DNA of 64,000 nucleotides from Straminergon stramineum (taxonomy: Eukaryota > Streptophyta > Bryopsida > Hypnales > Calliergonaceae). Each line of letters opens with the position of its first letter. Positions within the stretch are counted from its first letter, which is position 1. A program made the translations under genes and the position numbers. Of this stretch, positions 11,514-23,961 are shown in pieces. The notes beneath the pieces are model-generated. The model saw only the letters and a list, made by a program, of their open reading frames with translations, searched no databases and was not told the origin of the DNA. The stretch covers positions 25,036,547-25,100,546 of the forward strand of contig OY987263.1 in assembly GCA_963920665.1 (NCBI GenBank), read 5' to 3'.

Positions 11514-12353
11514 GTAAATGTATTTGAAAATGTTTTCACCATGAACGCACCAAAACTGCCATTTATAGGAGATGTGGAAAAAATTTCAGAAGTTTCCACT
11601 GTGTAGATTGCAAGATATTAGTGTTTGAATGGACAAAAATCCTCTTTAGAGCCTTGTGAAAAAACATGCAGTTGCACTTCACAAGATCACATTTGTATGA
11701 AAAAATGTCTAAAATGGTGGTGCTTCTTTGGACTAATTCTTGAAGGCAAGTTGGTTACATGCTTGAAAAAATTCAGACCATTTGGAATTGTACAACATAT
11801 AGGAAATAAATAGTATGTAGAAAGATGTAGAGAATGATTCAAATTACTAAATTGTTAAGAATTTAATTATGGAATTGAAAAATGCCAATCCCAATGGTTG
11901 TAATGTTGTAATAATCAATCTACATCCTAGGATACTATTTTTTTTCCGCAAAATATTGAAAATTGAGTTAAATGAAGGACTTCAAAGTTTATTTTAGAGT
12001 AGAAAATCCATAATTATCCACAAACTAGAACTCCTCATAACTTTCATCTCATAAATCAAAATGGAATGGTTCAAAATTTTCAACGTACATATAAATCTAG
12101 AAAACTAATTTCAAATTTTTATTTCTTAAAAATGTGATTTTCAAAGAATTTTGGGGAGGTGCCTGCTAAGCAATGAAAATGACATATTATACAATAACTT
12201 TTTAATAATGTAATCAAAAGTTATAAAAAAAAATTGGGGCTTGAAAGCTACTCCTCAAGCACATGTTGTGTGAAAATTTCAAAGAATGTTCATAGTGAGC
12301 TATCCAAAATTGCTTTGTTGCCAAAAAACTTAGTTTGGGCATTTAAGGATTAA
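11514..12353. mobile_element. TTAA-type element, copy C (5' end eroded)
   Basis: It aligns nearly end to end with copy A: TGTTTTCACC, a segment reading GATGTGGAAAAAATTTCAG, TGTACAACATATAGG, the CCAATCCCAATGGTTG box, and the terminal GTTTGGGCATTTAAGGATTAA against GTTTGGGCGTTTAGGGGTTAA of copy A. The left TIR is lost or mutated and an internal piece near the 5' end is deleted. No ORF. Confidence 0.7.
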
Positions 12354-12644
12354 ACAAGTGAAAGGGTTGAGAAAGTGGGTCCAAACCCTATTCAAAAGTA
12401 CCAAACTCATTACTACCACATTTGTGTGTAACTTTTTGTGGTGTGTCAAGTGTGATATAAGAAAATATAGTGAGTTTGAACATGTTTTTAGGGGCTGGTG
12501 AGCAAGCAAAGGGATGTGGGACTAGAGAAGGTGATACTACTGAAAAAGGTGATATTGACAAGAAAATATTAAAAAATTAAAAAATAAGTTATAGAAAAGT
12601 ATATTTAAACTTCTAACCACGCGTTGAAGCCACTCTTCATAGTA
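12354..12644. other. intergenic spacer, nothing recognised
   Basis: AT-rich sequence between two transposon copies. Confidence 0.4.
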
Positions 12645-12892
12645 GGCTGGGGGGGATTGATCCCCTCGCTCTTCCCCAAGTAAAAATCCTGAAATTTTTT
12701 ATTTTTCACACATGATAAAATTTGTAAATTTTGAATTCATATTTGCAATCAGAGGCCCTATATTAGCTACAGTAGGAGAGGTAGAGAAGATAAATGAATG
12801 AAGCACAAAACACCAGTAGGGGTCTTTGTTTTTATATGCACCCCTGGAATGACTTGGGGGGACAAGCGAGGGGGTCAATCCACCCCGGCCTC
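12645..12892. mobile_element. 248-bp element with G/C-rich 36-38-bp TIRs
   Basis: The left end runs GGCTGGGGGGGATTGATCC, then CCTCGCTCTTCCCCAAGT. The right end, read in reverse complement, gives GGCCGGGGTGGATTGACCC, then CCTCGCTTGTCCCCCCAAGT. The AT-rich interior contains TGAATTCATATTTGCAATC, which recurs at 62648-62666. It is a small non-autonomous DNA transposon of undetermined superfamily. Confidence 0.75.
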
Positions 12893-13701
12893 AAGTTGCA
12901 AAGGTAAGTTAGACTCCCATTCCTGCGACTACGATTCCCAATTCCCATCCGCGTGAACCGACGGGCAGCAACGGAATTCAGTGCCCTAACTTTTCCTTTT
13001 CTATTATTTTATTTCTTTTGTCAGTTCAGTTCACTGGGCACTGGAAACGCTTGACTGGAGCCGGTATCAGTTGACTGGAGTATACGTACTAGACGGAACT
13101 TGTCCTGCCGAGTTAGTAGAACTTCAATACTCTGAGTCTCTGACCGCGTGGAGTCGTGGATTGTCGATCCATCTCGCCAGTCAGTCCGACAACCTTCCAG
13201 TCTTCCACTCTTTTGCTGAAACGTTGAGTCTGTCCCATGGAGGCATCGAAGTCAAGCTTTCGCGGCGTACCCGCTACCGATTTGCAGAGTTTTCTCCTAC
13301 CGATCCGCCCAGTGGATCCGGCGCCACTATTACTTAAGCTTCGCTTGCTTGACAGTCGGCAGATAACTGACACTCGCCCTCCTTTCGTTCTGAGAGCTTC
13401 CGTCAGAGCTTGCTGCAGTGCATTGAAGCAATCAGTTTAGTGCAGGCCGGCTCCCAGAATCATGCCACAGTTTTTGTAAAGCAATTCCTGCCGGCCAGCG
13501 CGCTGTGCTCGTAACGTACAGACACAATTGTTTGCAGTGACTGGAGTAGGGATGATCTAGAGCCGCGCGGGATTTGCATTCTCCACCTGTCGGTGTCTTT
13601 TCTGATCAGGTAGTTGTAATCTGTCGCAGTTGTGGATCCAGGATCGCAGATTTGGGTTGCCGTGGTGATCAGCGATTGTAGGGTTCTACGAGGGTTTTGT
13701 G
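12893..13701 (+). promoter_or_regulatory. upstream region and probable leader of the GT31-like gene
   Basis: The composition rises sharply to genic levels from about 12.9 kb, directly upstream of the intronless gene at 13702. Short ORFs on both strands (for example 13071-13337) are mutually overlapping and unlike any family. No convincing TATA box was found, and leader length and start site cannot be fixed. Confidence 0.4.
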
Positions 13702-14730
13702 ATGAGGAATTCTGGTATGGGCATTCTGGGTGTGGGGTCGAGTTCAACCCCATCGCAAAAATGCCGTCCGTTTCTAGCAGTGGTCGGCATTTCTATTTCA
13801 TTCATGATGCTCGTTGCGTTCACGCTCCTGCTCGCGCCGGGCTCGCTCCTGCGCAACACGCTCCATGACACTGTTTGCGAGTCCCCGGCTGCGGTCGCCG
13901 CAACCCGCGCTTGGGTGCTCCAGTCGCAGCAAGCCGCGGCACAGGCCATGATTGGGTGCAAACTGGAGGATCCCCCTACGACGGTCCAGTCGTCCCAGAA
14001 CTTCTCGATTTTGATGGGCGTCTTCAGCATGGCTTCCCGGATCGAGCGACGGAACATCATTCGCCTGGCGTACGGCGTGCAATCGACGGAAGTCGCCCAT
14101 GTCACTATCCGGTTCATCGTCGGCAAGCCGAAGAACCAGGCGGAGCGCCTGCAATTGGGCCTTGAGTCGCTGCAGTACCGCGACATCATCGTGCTGGACA
14201 TCGAGGAGAATATGAACAAGGGCAAGACGTGGAGCTTCTACGCGACGGTGGCCGCGCTTGGCGTGCACTTCGACTATGTGATGAAAGTGGACGACGACTC
14301 GTACGTCCGCATTGACAACCTCGCGGCGTCGCTGGCGTTCGAGCCGAGGACGGATCTCTACTACGGATACGTCCTACCCTGCGAGAACACTAACCCTTAC
14401 AATGGATACATGGCGGGCATGGGATACGTGTTGACGTGGGACTTGGTGGAGTATATCAGCGCGTCGCCGATTGTGAGGGAGAAGATCGGAGGGTACTCGG
14501 AGGACAAAATGACTGGCGACTGGTTGAACGCGGGCGGACGAGCGAAGAATAGGGTGAGCAAGAAGCCTTTGTTTTACGATCACCCGGCTTACACTGGGAA
14601 GGACCGGTGCACGCATCCGCTTGTCGCGGAGTCCATTCTGGTGCATCAAGTGAAGACCACGGAGCGATGGATGGATGTGCTTCAGTTCTTCGAAGGCAAT
14701 CGCGTGGCTGCGACTCCAGCCCCGGTCTAG
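13702..14730 (+). CDS. GT31-family (Galactosyl_T-like) type II membrane glycosyltransferase
   Basis: Intronless gene of 342 aa starting at ATG 13702; the frame extends three bases upstream to a GTG, which is not a eukaryotic start. Residues 24-46 form a membrane anchor after a short cytosolic tail, giving the Golgi type II topology usual for the family. The catalytic region (about 100-330) has FSILMGVFS, an RR-N-I-R-AYG segment, KVDDDSYVR with the metal/nucleotide-sugar DDD at 197-199, GYMAGMGYVLTWDLVEYI, and EDKMTGDWL, the acidic EDxxxG-type motif. This order matches GT31 beta-1,3-galactosyl/GlcNAc-type transferases, which extend glycans on proteins or arabinogalactan. Donor and acceptor cannot be read from sequence. 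At 342 aa it is near or slightly below family length. A broken relative lies at 4740-4976. Confidence 0.87.
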   Translation: MRNSGMGILGVGSSSTPSQKCRPFLAVVGISISFMMLVAFTLLLAPGSLLRNTLHDTVCESPAAVAATRAWVLQSQQAAAQAMIGCKLEDPPTTVQSSQNFSILMGVFSMASRIERRNIIRLAYGVQSTEVAHVTIRFIVGKPKNQAERLQLGLESLQYRDIIVLDIEENMNKGKTWSFYATVAALGVHFDYVMKVDDDSYVRIDNLAASLAFEPRTDLYYGYVLPCENTNPYNGYMAGMGYVLTWDLVEYISASPIVREKIGGYSEDKMTGDWLNAGGRAKNRVSKKPLFYDHPAYTGKDRCTHPLVAESILVHQVKTTERWMDVLQFFEGNRVAATPAPV

Positions 14731-15202
14731 ATTCCGGCAATTCGGACCAGTTATGGCCAATATATTCTTTTCACCATGGCATCCAAATACTCAGCTCGAA
14801 GCTCAGATTCTCTCCATTCTGGCGTGCTATGGCCTTAGGATTCTGTTGATTCAAGCTTACTTTCAACGGATCATTCCAAGCTTTCAAGGGATTCAAGCTT
14901 GAATCTGCCGAATCCGGCAAAGTTTGGTATTTCTGTTTTGGAATGGTTACGGGGGTCTCTCAGATCGGATTTCTTTTCTTATTCTATTCGATTTTCTTTG
15001 GAACGGAAACTGTGAATTAAACTGAAGAGCAACCCACCGATGGACCGACCAAGTGGTGAACATCATTCTTTGCAGTACGCTCTAGGGACTGTGACGTCGT
15101 TGATGCTACAAGCGAGTCCACTTCGTCGTTGCGAAGTTGAGACTGAGTTAGGAGATTAGGATTTTTTTAAATTGTAATTTAAATTTAAATTCTTTCACGG
15201 CG
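14731..15202 (+). other. 3' flank of the GT31-like gene
   Basis: Probably the 3' UTR followed by intergenic DNA. No canonical polyadenylation signal is clear; TAAATTTAAATT-type words around 15178-15190 mark the return to AT-rich DNA. Confidence 0.4.
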
Positions 15203-15260
15203 TCCACCTAGCTGGGGCCCATTGTCTCGGCAAGTTCGGAGAAGAACTGGAATCATTTGT
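15203..15260 (+). pseudogene. 58-bp coding-like fragment shared with 5908-5965
   Basis: Partner of the block at 5908-5965. The open frame continues beyond the shared part (F-V-R-N-H-S-S-F-S-R-L-F), but no exon structure could be built. It may be a relic exon or a transcribed repeat. Confidence 0.4.
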
Positions 15261-17203
15261 CAGGAACCACTCATCATTCAGCCGTTTATTTCCGTCAGTT
15301 GGGCCGACATTTGGGGCAGGCGATCCATCTTCGATCGAGGCTGTCGCTTTCTGATTGAGAGGCTCTGTTTCCCTGAAGAGAGATGATGCTAGCTAGCTCG
15401 CGTAGGGTGATGTTAACATGGGTTGTGTATAGCTCGTAATAAGGGGGCATACTACTGTAGCTGGCGCTGTATCGTATCATCGCGGATTCCATACGAGTAC
15501 GACCACTTGAGCAGGATAGAATTTCAAGTGAGTGGGAGGTGCTCTAAGCTTACAGGGGCAGATCAAAGTTCCGGAAACTTTAAGTTACAGGCGGTGGCTT
15601 TCAATGGGCACAACGGCACAACCCTGACTGGTGACGCTGTAAAGATCAATGTCAACATATATTTTGGTGCAGAGCACCAACAATTGATTTCATCCGCTCT
15701 CATTTGAATCACTTCCTTTCCTGGAGTACTTGCGGTGCAGTAACTCATTTATGTCCTTGAATTCACTATGTACACCCTCTGGTCACCATGGCCAGAAGAA
15801 CTGACCACTCATTACCCCGCCTCAAGTGGATGAGTGTAAAAATTGGCCCACTATTTTGTAATGGTTAATTTTGTATTCCTGAATTTGAATGTAATTTGAG
15901 GTCTCTAATTTCAAATACAATTTCTAATTTTTCAAATTCTATCATTGGTGGTAAGTAATTAAGGAGTTCTATTATTTTCCTCAGGTGAGAAAATGGGCAA
16001 TGAAGGGATCACCTTCTGTGAAGGTTAGATTTGGCAAAAGTTAAGTCATATTTGTATTTTTAAATGCCACCTGTAATCTTGTGAATATTGTTAGGTGACA
16101 TGGGCCCTTGAGAATCTGATATGAAAATCCAATTTCTGCACCGAAGTGCCAAATTAGACCTTCATGTATGGTAGTTCTCCTAGGCCCCTCACTAATGGAA
16201 ACTTAGGCCTCATAGATTAGGAAATTGACCATGAGAAGATTCACTAGTAGTCGAGTGTATCACATGGATCTTATTGTAGGTCATTTCCCAAGTCTTTGAG
16301 ACCCAAGTTTGCTTTGTTATTTGATCATGTGGTAATAAATTTAGTAAGTCATTTTGTACAATTGGTAATTTAGTGTGGCTTCAATTATAACAGAATTAAA
16401 ATTGTTGGGCACTTCTTTGTGAAGATATTTGGTTATTAGGGGTGGGATAAAATAGCCCTTACTCTAAAGTGTCTTAAAGTTTTTAAATGTATTGAATGTG
16501 AACATTTTGGTTGAAGATGCTATTTGATATCTCCCAATTTCAACTTCAAAAATTCAAAAATAATTCAACAAGAGTGCAAAAAATATATATTTGAGATGGT
16601 ATTGATGTGTTTTCCAATTGTTTCAAAGCAAAATCGATTGAAAAATATATTGAGGTGCAAAATATCTCTAAAAATCCATGTAAGCATTGACAAGGATGTT
16701 TATGGATATCCCACTTCAAATTTATGTGCTTTCATAATATTCTTGAATGAAATAAAGAGCATTCTATTGGGAAAAATCATAAGTGGGCTTCTATGGAGCA
16801 ATTAGAACAACATAAAGAATATTGGTCATTACAAAGATGGAAGAAGAGTTAGATAGCTAGAGACAACTTATAAGAGCTAAAATGGTATATTTGTGGTTGA
16901 AATAAAATATCTTGATGTGCAATAAATATTCTTCCAGAAGTTGAATTATATAACATTTTAAAATAGTATTCTCTAGTACAATATTACAATTTTTTAGCCA
17001 TAATGTTTTACGAAGATTATTTATACATATTAACCTTTCTTAGGACTTTAGATAACTTGGATAAATTTTGGGTAATTACAAAATTATAGATCTTTGCATA
17101 TTATTATTTTTTAATAGAATTTCTTACTCTTTATGCTTTGTGTGTTGAACTTTGTCTCTTTTCATTCCAAGTACTACAAAATTTATGAGGTCAAATTAAC
17201 ATT
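15261..17203. other. intergenic, nothing recognised
   Basis: 15290-15720 keeps a near-genic composition but yields no supported gene. From 15.8 kb the DNA is AT-rich and featureless. Confidence 0.45.
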
Positions 17204-18770
17204 TTAAATCCTAAAGGATTAGGCCTTTAAATGAATAAATTTTGAACAATACATGAATGCAAAATCTTAGAGCATCACCATAATTAGAGCTTAACATTTT
17301 GAGCCTAGAAAAAATAATCTTGTGAAAATTTGAATATTCAATCTACAATCAATTTAGAAAGATTAGTGTAGTTTGCAGTTGATCTAACTATATGGATGTA
17401 ATCTACAAATCTCATTTTACAACATTTGTTTGAAAGTCAACACTAAATTATTCGCCTAAATTGTGCTTTATAATACATCTTCACAATTTTGTGAATTAGG
17501 ACTATCTTCTCATCCTTAAGGATTAATAGGTTTATCCTAAAAGTCATAAAAATCACCTTCTATTTGGTACCAAATTTGTTTATAATGCTAAATTGTATTT
17601 TAATTTTAATTCAACTCAAAATTTTTAGGAATGGCAACAAGGCATGCAATCTCATCATATTGGGATGTCTTTTACTAAAATTAGATTTAGATCCACAATT
17701 GCAAAACAAAGGGAATCAATCTAGGAGCAAACAATGTGAATTGTGAGCAAACCAAGAATCCAAGAGAGGATGAAACCATGAAACAATTGTATTGTATTGT
17801 ATAATTTATTGCATGTACAATTCTAATGTTTAATTTGGGGCATATCTAGTCAATGTATTTGAAACTAATTACACAAAAAGTGTGTGTTATACAATCCTAA
17901 TTGCAATCTATAATATGTAAAATTTTATAAATCAAATACATTGAAGATATTTATTTTAGAGTTAGACAACTTCTAGATCATCAAAAGTATACATAGAGTT
18001 ACCCGACTCCAAACGGATGATTTAGATTTGTATAAATTGTATAGTAGAACTAAGAATACTTTTGAATATGACTAATTTTTACTTTCAAGGATGGTTTTAG
18101 ATAGATCAAAAAATATAAAGCTAAAAATATAATTGAGAATTTACAAAAATGGTGATGGTTTTGGATAGAGTCTAAAATAGAAGGAAGATCCTTATCTATC
18201 TTTGGAAGTAATAGATCATTGTTTTTAACTCTTGAAGGTTGCATATTTTCTCAAGATTTTATAATTTCCAAAGATTCTTTATAAAGTAGCCCTAAATTGA
18301 TAAATTTAATAACAATTACTATCTATTAATAACCACAAAATTACATATAAATGGTTAGATTTGCCCAAATTATCATCAATAATTTTCTATGATACAAATG
18401 AACTAAAAATAACAAAATTTCAAATTTTTATTATGAACAATTTTTATTTTTTAATAATTTTTTTTATAGAAAGCTTAAAACATAAAATTCCAACTATGAT
18501 AATTCTTTCAAATTTAATATTCAATTATACAATAAAAATTCTCCTTGATTATACTTTTATTGCAAGAAAGTCATAGAATAATTCAATTCAAAAATTCAAA
18601 GAATATTTATACAAATGAATTTTCAAAATTTGTATGGTGAAAATATTGGATAGTTAATATAATCTACATAAAAAAAAGTAAATGGGTGAAATAAACACTC
18701 CATGTGAATGAAATTATTTTTTTCCATATATCATTTCTTTAAATAAGTCCATTCAACCTTTAGGGGTTAA
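17204..18770. mobile_element. possible long TTAA-type element or solo end
   Basis: A perfect family terminus TTTAGGGGTTAA lies at 18759-18770, and a weaker facing end TTAAATCCTAAAGG at 17204-17217. If paired they would bound a 1.57-kb element. The interior is very AT-rich, has no transposase and shows no clear match to the other copies. The right terminus is solid but the pairing is speculative. Confidence 0.3.
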
Positions 18771-21700
18771 AGTTGTTTTTAAAAAATAGCCTTGCACTTA
18801 ACAGGTGATAAAAAAATAGTATGGAGTACAAGTTTATTTGCAATCACCATTAGTGATAATGTGTGGTTGCAAGCTATAGTCCACGCATTCCTAGATAAAC
18901 TCTTTGTACACCCTTTCATACTCAAAATCCACTGTGGTCTATTCTAATACATTTTTTATTTTTTAACCATTTAAAAATGATTATTATTGAATTGTTACAA
19001 AATTCAAAGGACAAAGTTTTCAACTTATGTATAAATAAAGAGAAAATTTAAGTTTTAGTTAGCCAAATTAATTTATCTTGAAGATGTAGAATTTTGAACC
19101 CCCTCATTACATGATGCTTTGATTGACCAATGACAATATTTTGAGGTTTAAGAAATCCCAATTTTAAAACTCTCTCTTTATTCACATGGTATAAGTTGTA
19201 GTGTGAAGTAACAGGGGGTGACACACTATCCCAATGGTGAGGGTTTTTGTTTTCCTCCATCAAACCACAGGATAGTGCTCAAGTTAGAGATACTAAGAGG
19301 AAACAAATTGTAGACCTCATAGGCCCAATGAGTCCAATAATCACAAGCATGCTTGGCTACTCTTTGGGGGTAGTTTAAAGACAATTTCGTCTAAGATATT
19401 TGAATATTCATTATAAAATCAACCTAAGAATTTAAACTCTAAAGCACAACAAAAAACTAAAATCATCAAAAAAGTTTTTAACATTGAGCATTTTAAAATC
19501 ATCTAAAGAATAGAAGGACTCCATTGCTCTCCATGCTACCAATGATACTCAACTAATGGTTCCATGGACCTATTATTGGATCAAAAGATCTCCAAGATGG
19601 AAATTTTCTATACAAATATTAGAGTCCGAAAAGTACTAGATTTCTATTGGTAATCAATTTTTCATTGCTATTCTTTGGCTATTCATTTATAATTCTATTT
19701 AAAATATATATAAAATCATCTAAAATATTGGCCAATAATTTAGTAAAATGAATTTTCAACATGTAATGATGATTTTCAAATTTTTAAGTGTCAAAATAAA
19801 AAATGCACCATGATGTTTTACACTATAACATAAACCTATGTTTAAATTTTTTTGGTACAAGATGTTTCACATTTTATATTTAGAAATTCAAGATAATTTC
19901 AAATTTTTCCAAAAAAATGTGAAATTTGAACAACTAGTAGAAACCATGTAATCACATCAATATATATATATATAAAATATCACATTCATAGGTACTTGCA
20001 AAATGAGATTTGAAAAAATGTTTATAGGCTTGTCCATTGAGGGTTAACGTCTCTAGGCTTCACTTGATATAGAACTATCTTGGCAACTTGAACCATTATA
20101 CTAGACTTTGGAGATGTGTAAATATTGACTAATGGCCTATGTTGAACTCTATATTTGTCAATCCCCCTTGATCCAGACCCCATGGTTACAAAGTGAACCC
20201 GTTCAACTCCCATATTTTTTCAACTCTCTTAATTAAAAGACACTAAATTCTCCATAGATGTGATGAGATATTCTTCCAAACTTTGCTTCAGAAGTTAGAT
20301 GGACCTCAAAGGTAACTATTGGTTCCTCAAAAATCTTTGCAATTCTCTCATTTGAAAAAAAATTCTTTATTGGCTTCAATTTTCGTTGTCTTATTTTGAA
20401 ATTCCATTATTTTTATTGACGTTTCAAAATTCCGTTGTTTTCATCTTGACTTCATTCAACCATTAATTTAATTGTGACTTCAAAAAGGCCCCTTAGTTAC
20501 AAAATATATCCTATATTTGTCAATACAAAAATTCCAAAGGTCATTCAAAAAATTGGTTAGACCGACTTAAAGGTAATCCCTGGAATTTTCTAGCAATTTG
20601 AACTTTAGGTCTATAACCATAGAGAACTTATCTTCTAATTTTAGAGTGACAATAAGAAAATTTGTACCATAGTGATTGATCAATACTATATTATTAACCT
20701 ACAAAGAAGTTTTCAGATTTTTTGAGCATCAATTGCATTTAATATGAATCCAAAACCACATCTAAAAATTAAAATAATCAAGAAAAATTTTCACTTTGAT
20801 AATTTAAAATGATCTAAAGAACATCAATGTAAAATCAATTATCTAAAGGAAATTAAAATATTTGATGATTTTATTTCATATATTTGTCTATTGAAAAACT
20901 TTAGAGCTAAAAATTTTGTGTAGAATGTCATATTTCTTTTTGTCTTATTTTGAAATTTGGAGTGCATTGTGGAAGTATAATTACACATTATTTGGTGATT
21001 TTTTAAATGGTTCACTTAATTTATTGATGAATATGTTTTAAGAAAAATTTAACTTTTTTACATAATTCATTTCTCTATATATGTACTCTTGTTCTAAAAT
21101 GATAATTTAATGGGTGATGATTTGAAAATTTGAAATCCTATGAAACAATGAAAAGTAGTGCATTGCAACATAAAAACTAGTGCACCACACCATGTGAATG
21201 CCCTAATTGCCATTTGACTCTTTCCAGCCATTAACTAAGAAGTTGTTGAAAATGTGTCTTGGTCATAGGAATAAAAATGAAAAGTATAAAAAAGATTCCT
21301 AAAATTTAAACATCCCATAAAACACTGAGTTCTTTCCAAAAAATTGTTGAAAAGTTGAATTGTTGAAATTTTTTTGAGAGATTGAACCTTGAAGCCTCAA
21401 ATCTAACTTGTGGCTTAAGTTTTTCTTCCCACGAACTTTTAGAAAAGTATTGAAACCTTTTAAGGAATTGTTGAAGAAGGATAATGACCGAATTGGAAAC
21501 TATCCTATTAGTATAATAAGTTTGTTCCAAGGGAGACTGTCAAGTAGGATATTTCTATGCTAATAGGTTCTATATCTAAAATCAAATATCTTGACTTATT
21601 CAATAACCCAACTTGGAATTCCATACCCAAAAACATAACTACAACGACACTGCAAACTCAATTTGGATGTTGACTTAAATTAGCACAAGTCACATTCCAT

Positions 21701-21837
21701 CAAACACACCAATTCAGCTTAAATACTCTTTTATTTTTATTTTCGAATTGGTGATAAAATCACCGTTACAATCAATATTTTTCTCTTTATTCTCCACTCA
21801 CTTTCTCATTTCTTCCACTCTTACATTCATATTTTTA

Positions 21838-21838
<1 letters not shown>
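18771..21838. other. AT-rich intergenic, nothing recognised
   Basis: Three kilobases without a credible ORF, RNA or clear repeat. A short TA run is at 19961-19976. Confidence 0.5.

Positions 21839-21880
<42 letters not shown>
21839..21880. repeat. (TTA)n microsatellite
   Basis: About 14 uninterrupted TTA units. Confidence 0.97.
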
Positions 21881-21882
<2 letters not shown>

Positions 21883-21885
21883 TCT

Positions 21886-22465
21886 AATTGGAATACTTGA
21901 TCTTTGTCACTCTAGAATTTCCAATTAGGTTCTCACTTACTTCACCACTTCCATCTATCTTCACTTCACCTTCTCAGTTCACTTCACACAAACTTCTCCA
22001 AATAGCAAACACATCCAACCAGGACCTTAACACAAAGTCCAAAAACATTCCGACATCACGCATCTCATCAAATAACACACACACACACACATCCAATTTG
22101 GAAACACTTCCAAAACAAAGAAATACACAGCTTCACCAAGTTGGGACACGACTGGACTCACTCAACAGACGGTAAAGACAAATGAAATAAAAATCAGACC
22201 AAATAGGAATTCCAAACTTGGCGGTTACCAATTTGGAAGAGACAACTCAACCACTAATTAACTACCAAATTGGAATAGCACATGTAACCGCCACACACAT
22301 AAACAATTCCAAATTGGAATTAACTTCCACATAATCAACCAATTGGACTTGACATAAACATCACTTAAAAATCTGACTTGGACAGAATCAGCACCCAATT
22401 TGGAATACAAATTAGGAAACTTGGAACTTGGTTGGATAGCCGCACCATTCCAATTAGGAAACCAC
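21886..22465. repeat. cluster of CCAAATTGG-like boxes
   Basis: Variants of CCAATTTGGAA and CCAAATTGGAAT recur at least ten times in about 580 bp, for example near 22094, 22229, 22264, 22307, 22338, 22395 and 22446. Spacing is irregular, and the boxes are near-palindromic and in both orientations. A (CA)n run lies at 22076-22090. The ORFs here are low-complexity and not credible as genes. Confidence 0.65.
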
Positions 22466-23961
22466 CCATCCAAATTAGCACATACATACTCAACATTCAT
22501 TCAACATCTAAAAACACACCAAATAGAATTCAATTAACCCATTAAAATACAAAATTAAGACAAACAAATTAGAAACAACAGGTCAAAAACAATAAAAGAC
22601 ACATAGAAATCAACCACAAATTTATGACAAAAAATCCTAATCGGCATTCTACAGGAATGTTTGATTGTGGTGGAATAATGTAAAGTTCCTTGAAAACCTT
22701 ATACAAATACATGAGATGCCTAGTTGAGAGCAATTTTACATACAACCATCTTAGTGATAAAAAGGAGGCCAAATTACAAGCAAGTATGTTATAAAAATAC
22801 TAAACAAAAACAACAAGAAAATATAAACTTTCCATATTCCAAATTTTAAAAATTCCAAATTTATAATTTTTCAACCTTATATCTATAAGTTCATGGATTT
22901 CAAGTTTTGCAATTTTATTTTTTTGTGAACTTTCAAATTTGCCTTCAATCTTCATCCCTCTTGAACAACATCTTTCTCTATATCCTTAAGTTGCCATCTT
23001 TGCTAGGCAAGTTTAACCTCAAATTGTTAACTTTGCAATAAAGTGTTTAGTTTTTAAATTTTGATTTAAAAATCCAATGAACTTTTCACTTATCTAATAC
23101 TTCATCTCTTGTTAGGGTTGTTACTTCAATAACACTACAATAACCTCTAAAAGACCAAAATATATTTCTAGAAAATTGCCAGAAATTGCGATTTCTTAGC
23201 TCATTGGGCAAAAAGGAGAGAATTTAAAGAAAATTTGTAATCTAAACAATACAATATTAGATAAGACTACAATGGAAATGTGTGTCATATTTTTTGTAAA
23301 TTTGATCACTAGCATATAAAAGAGCTCTAATTTTTCATGTGTGAATTCCAGATGAAAGTTAAATTTACAACGGTTAATTCTTCAAACATCTTCTTGTAGC
23401 GCTAGAATTTGTTAGTATTCACATTGTAGGATATGATCATATGAAGGGACGTAATTTCTTTGAGTGGTCACCTTCTTTTACATTTGGTATATATATCCTA
23501 TCTTTTAACTTGTCTATTTTCTAATTTTCCCCCAATGATGGCCCCAAGCTTAGTTTATAACACTTTTGAAGTTCTTTAGAAGCCAATTTCTAAAGGTCAA
23601 GTCTTCACATTTCATCTATGTTGTATTGAATTCCTAGGTGTTCTTGTTAGGACTTTAGAAAGGGAAATTATATTTGGAGTTTTTTTTAAACAAACTAAAT
23701 TTATGTCTTGAAATTAATTCAAACACAAGATCTTCATTTTTGCAAGTTTTCCACTTTTTCCATCTTTAAGGTGAATCATCCCTATATACATTCTTGACAA
23801 GTAGATTTTTATTGAATGTGTCATCAAAAGTGCAATTTAACCGTTCCCATACATAATTGTGATTGGTGGACTATTTCTTCTCTAAATTTTGGTTTTATGA
23901 CCACGCTATGTGATGGTTTCAATGACCTAGGAAGCTTCCACTTTTAAAATTCATAATAATT
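22466..23961. other. AT-rich intergenic, nothing recognised
   Basis: No coding or RNA feature supported. Confidence 0.45.

Noticed and set aside
13699..13701. GTG as the first codon of the GT31-like gene
   Set aside because: The next codon, ATG at 13702, is the eukaryotic start. The same reasoning moves the GPI-protein start from 29482 to 29458.
13686..14760. Long ORFs on both strands overlapping the GT31-like gene
   Set aside because: They are out-of-frame shadows of the GC-rich real gene and lack family features.
21837..22100. CRISPR-like or regulatory meaning for the TTA and CA runs
   Set aside because: They are ordinary microsatellites in a eukaryotic genome.
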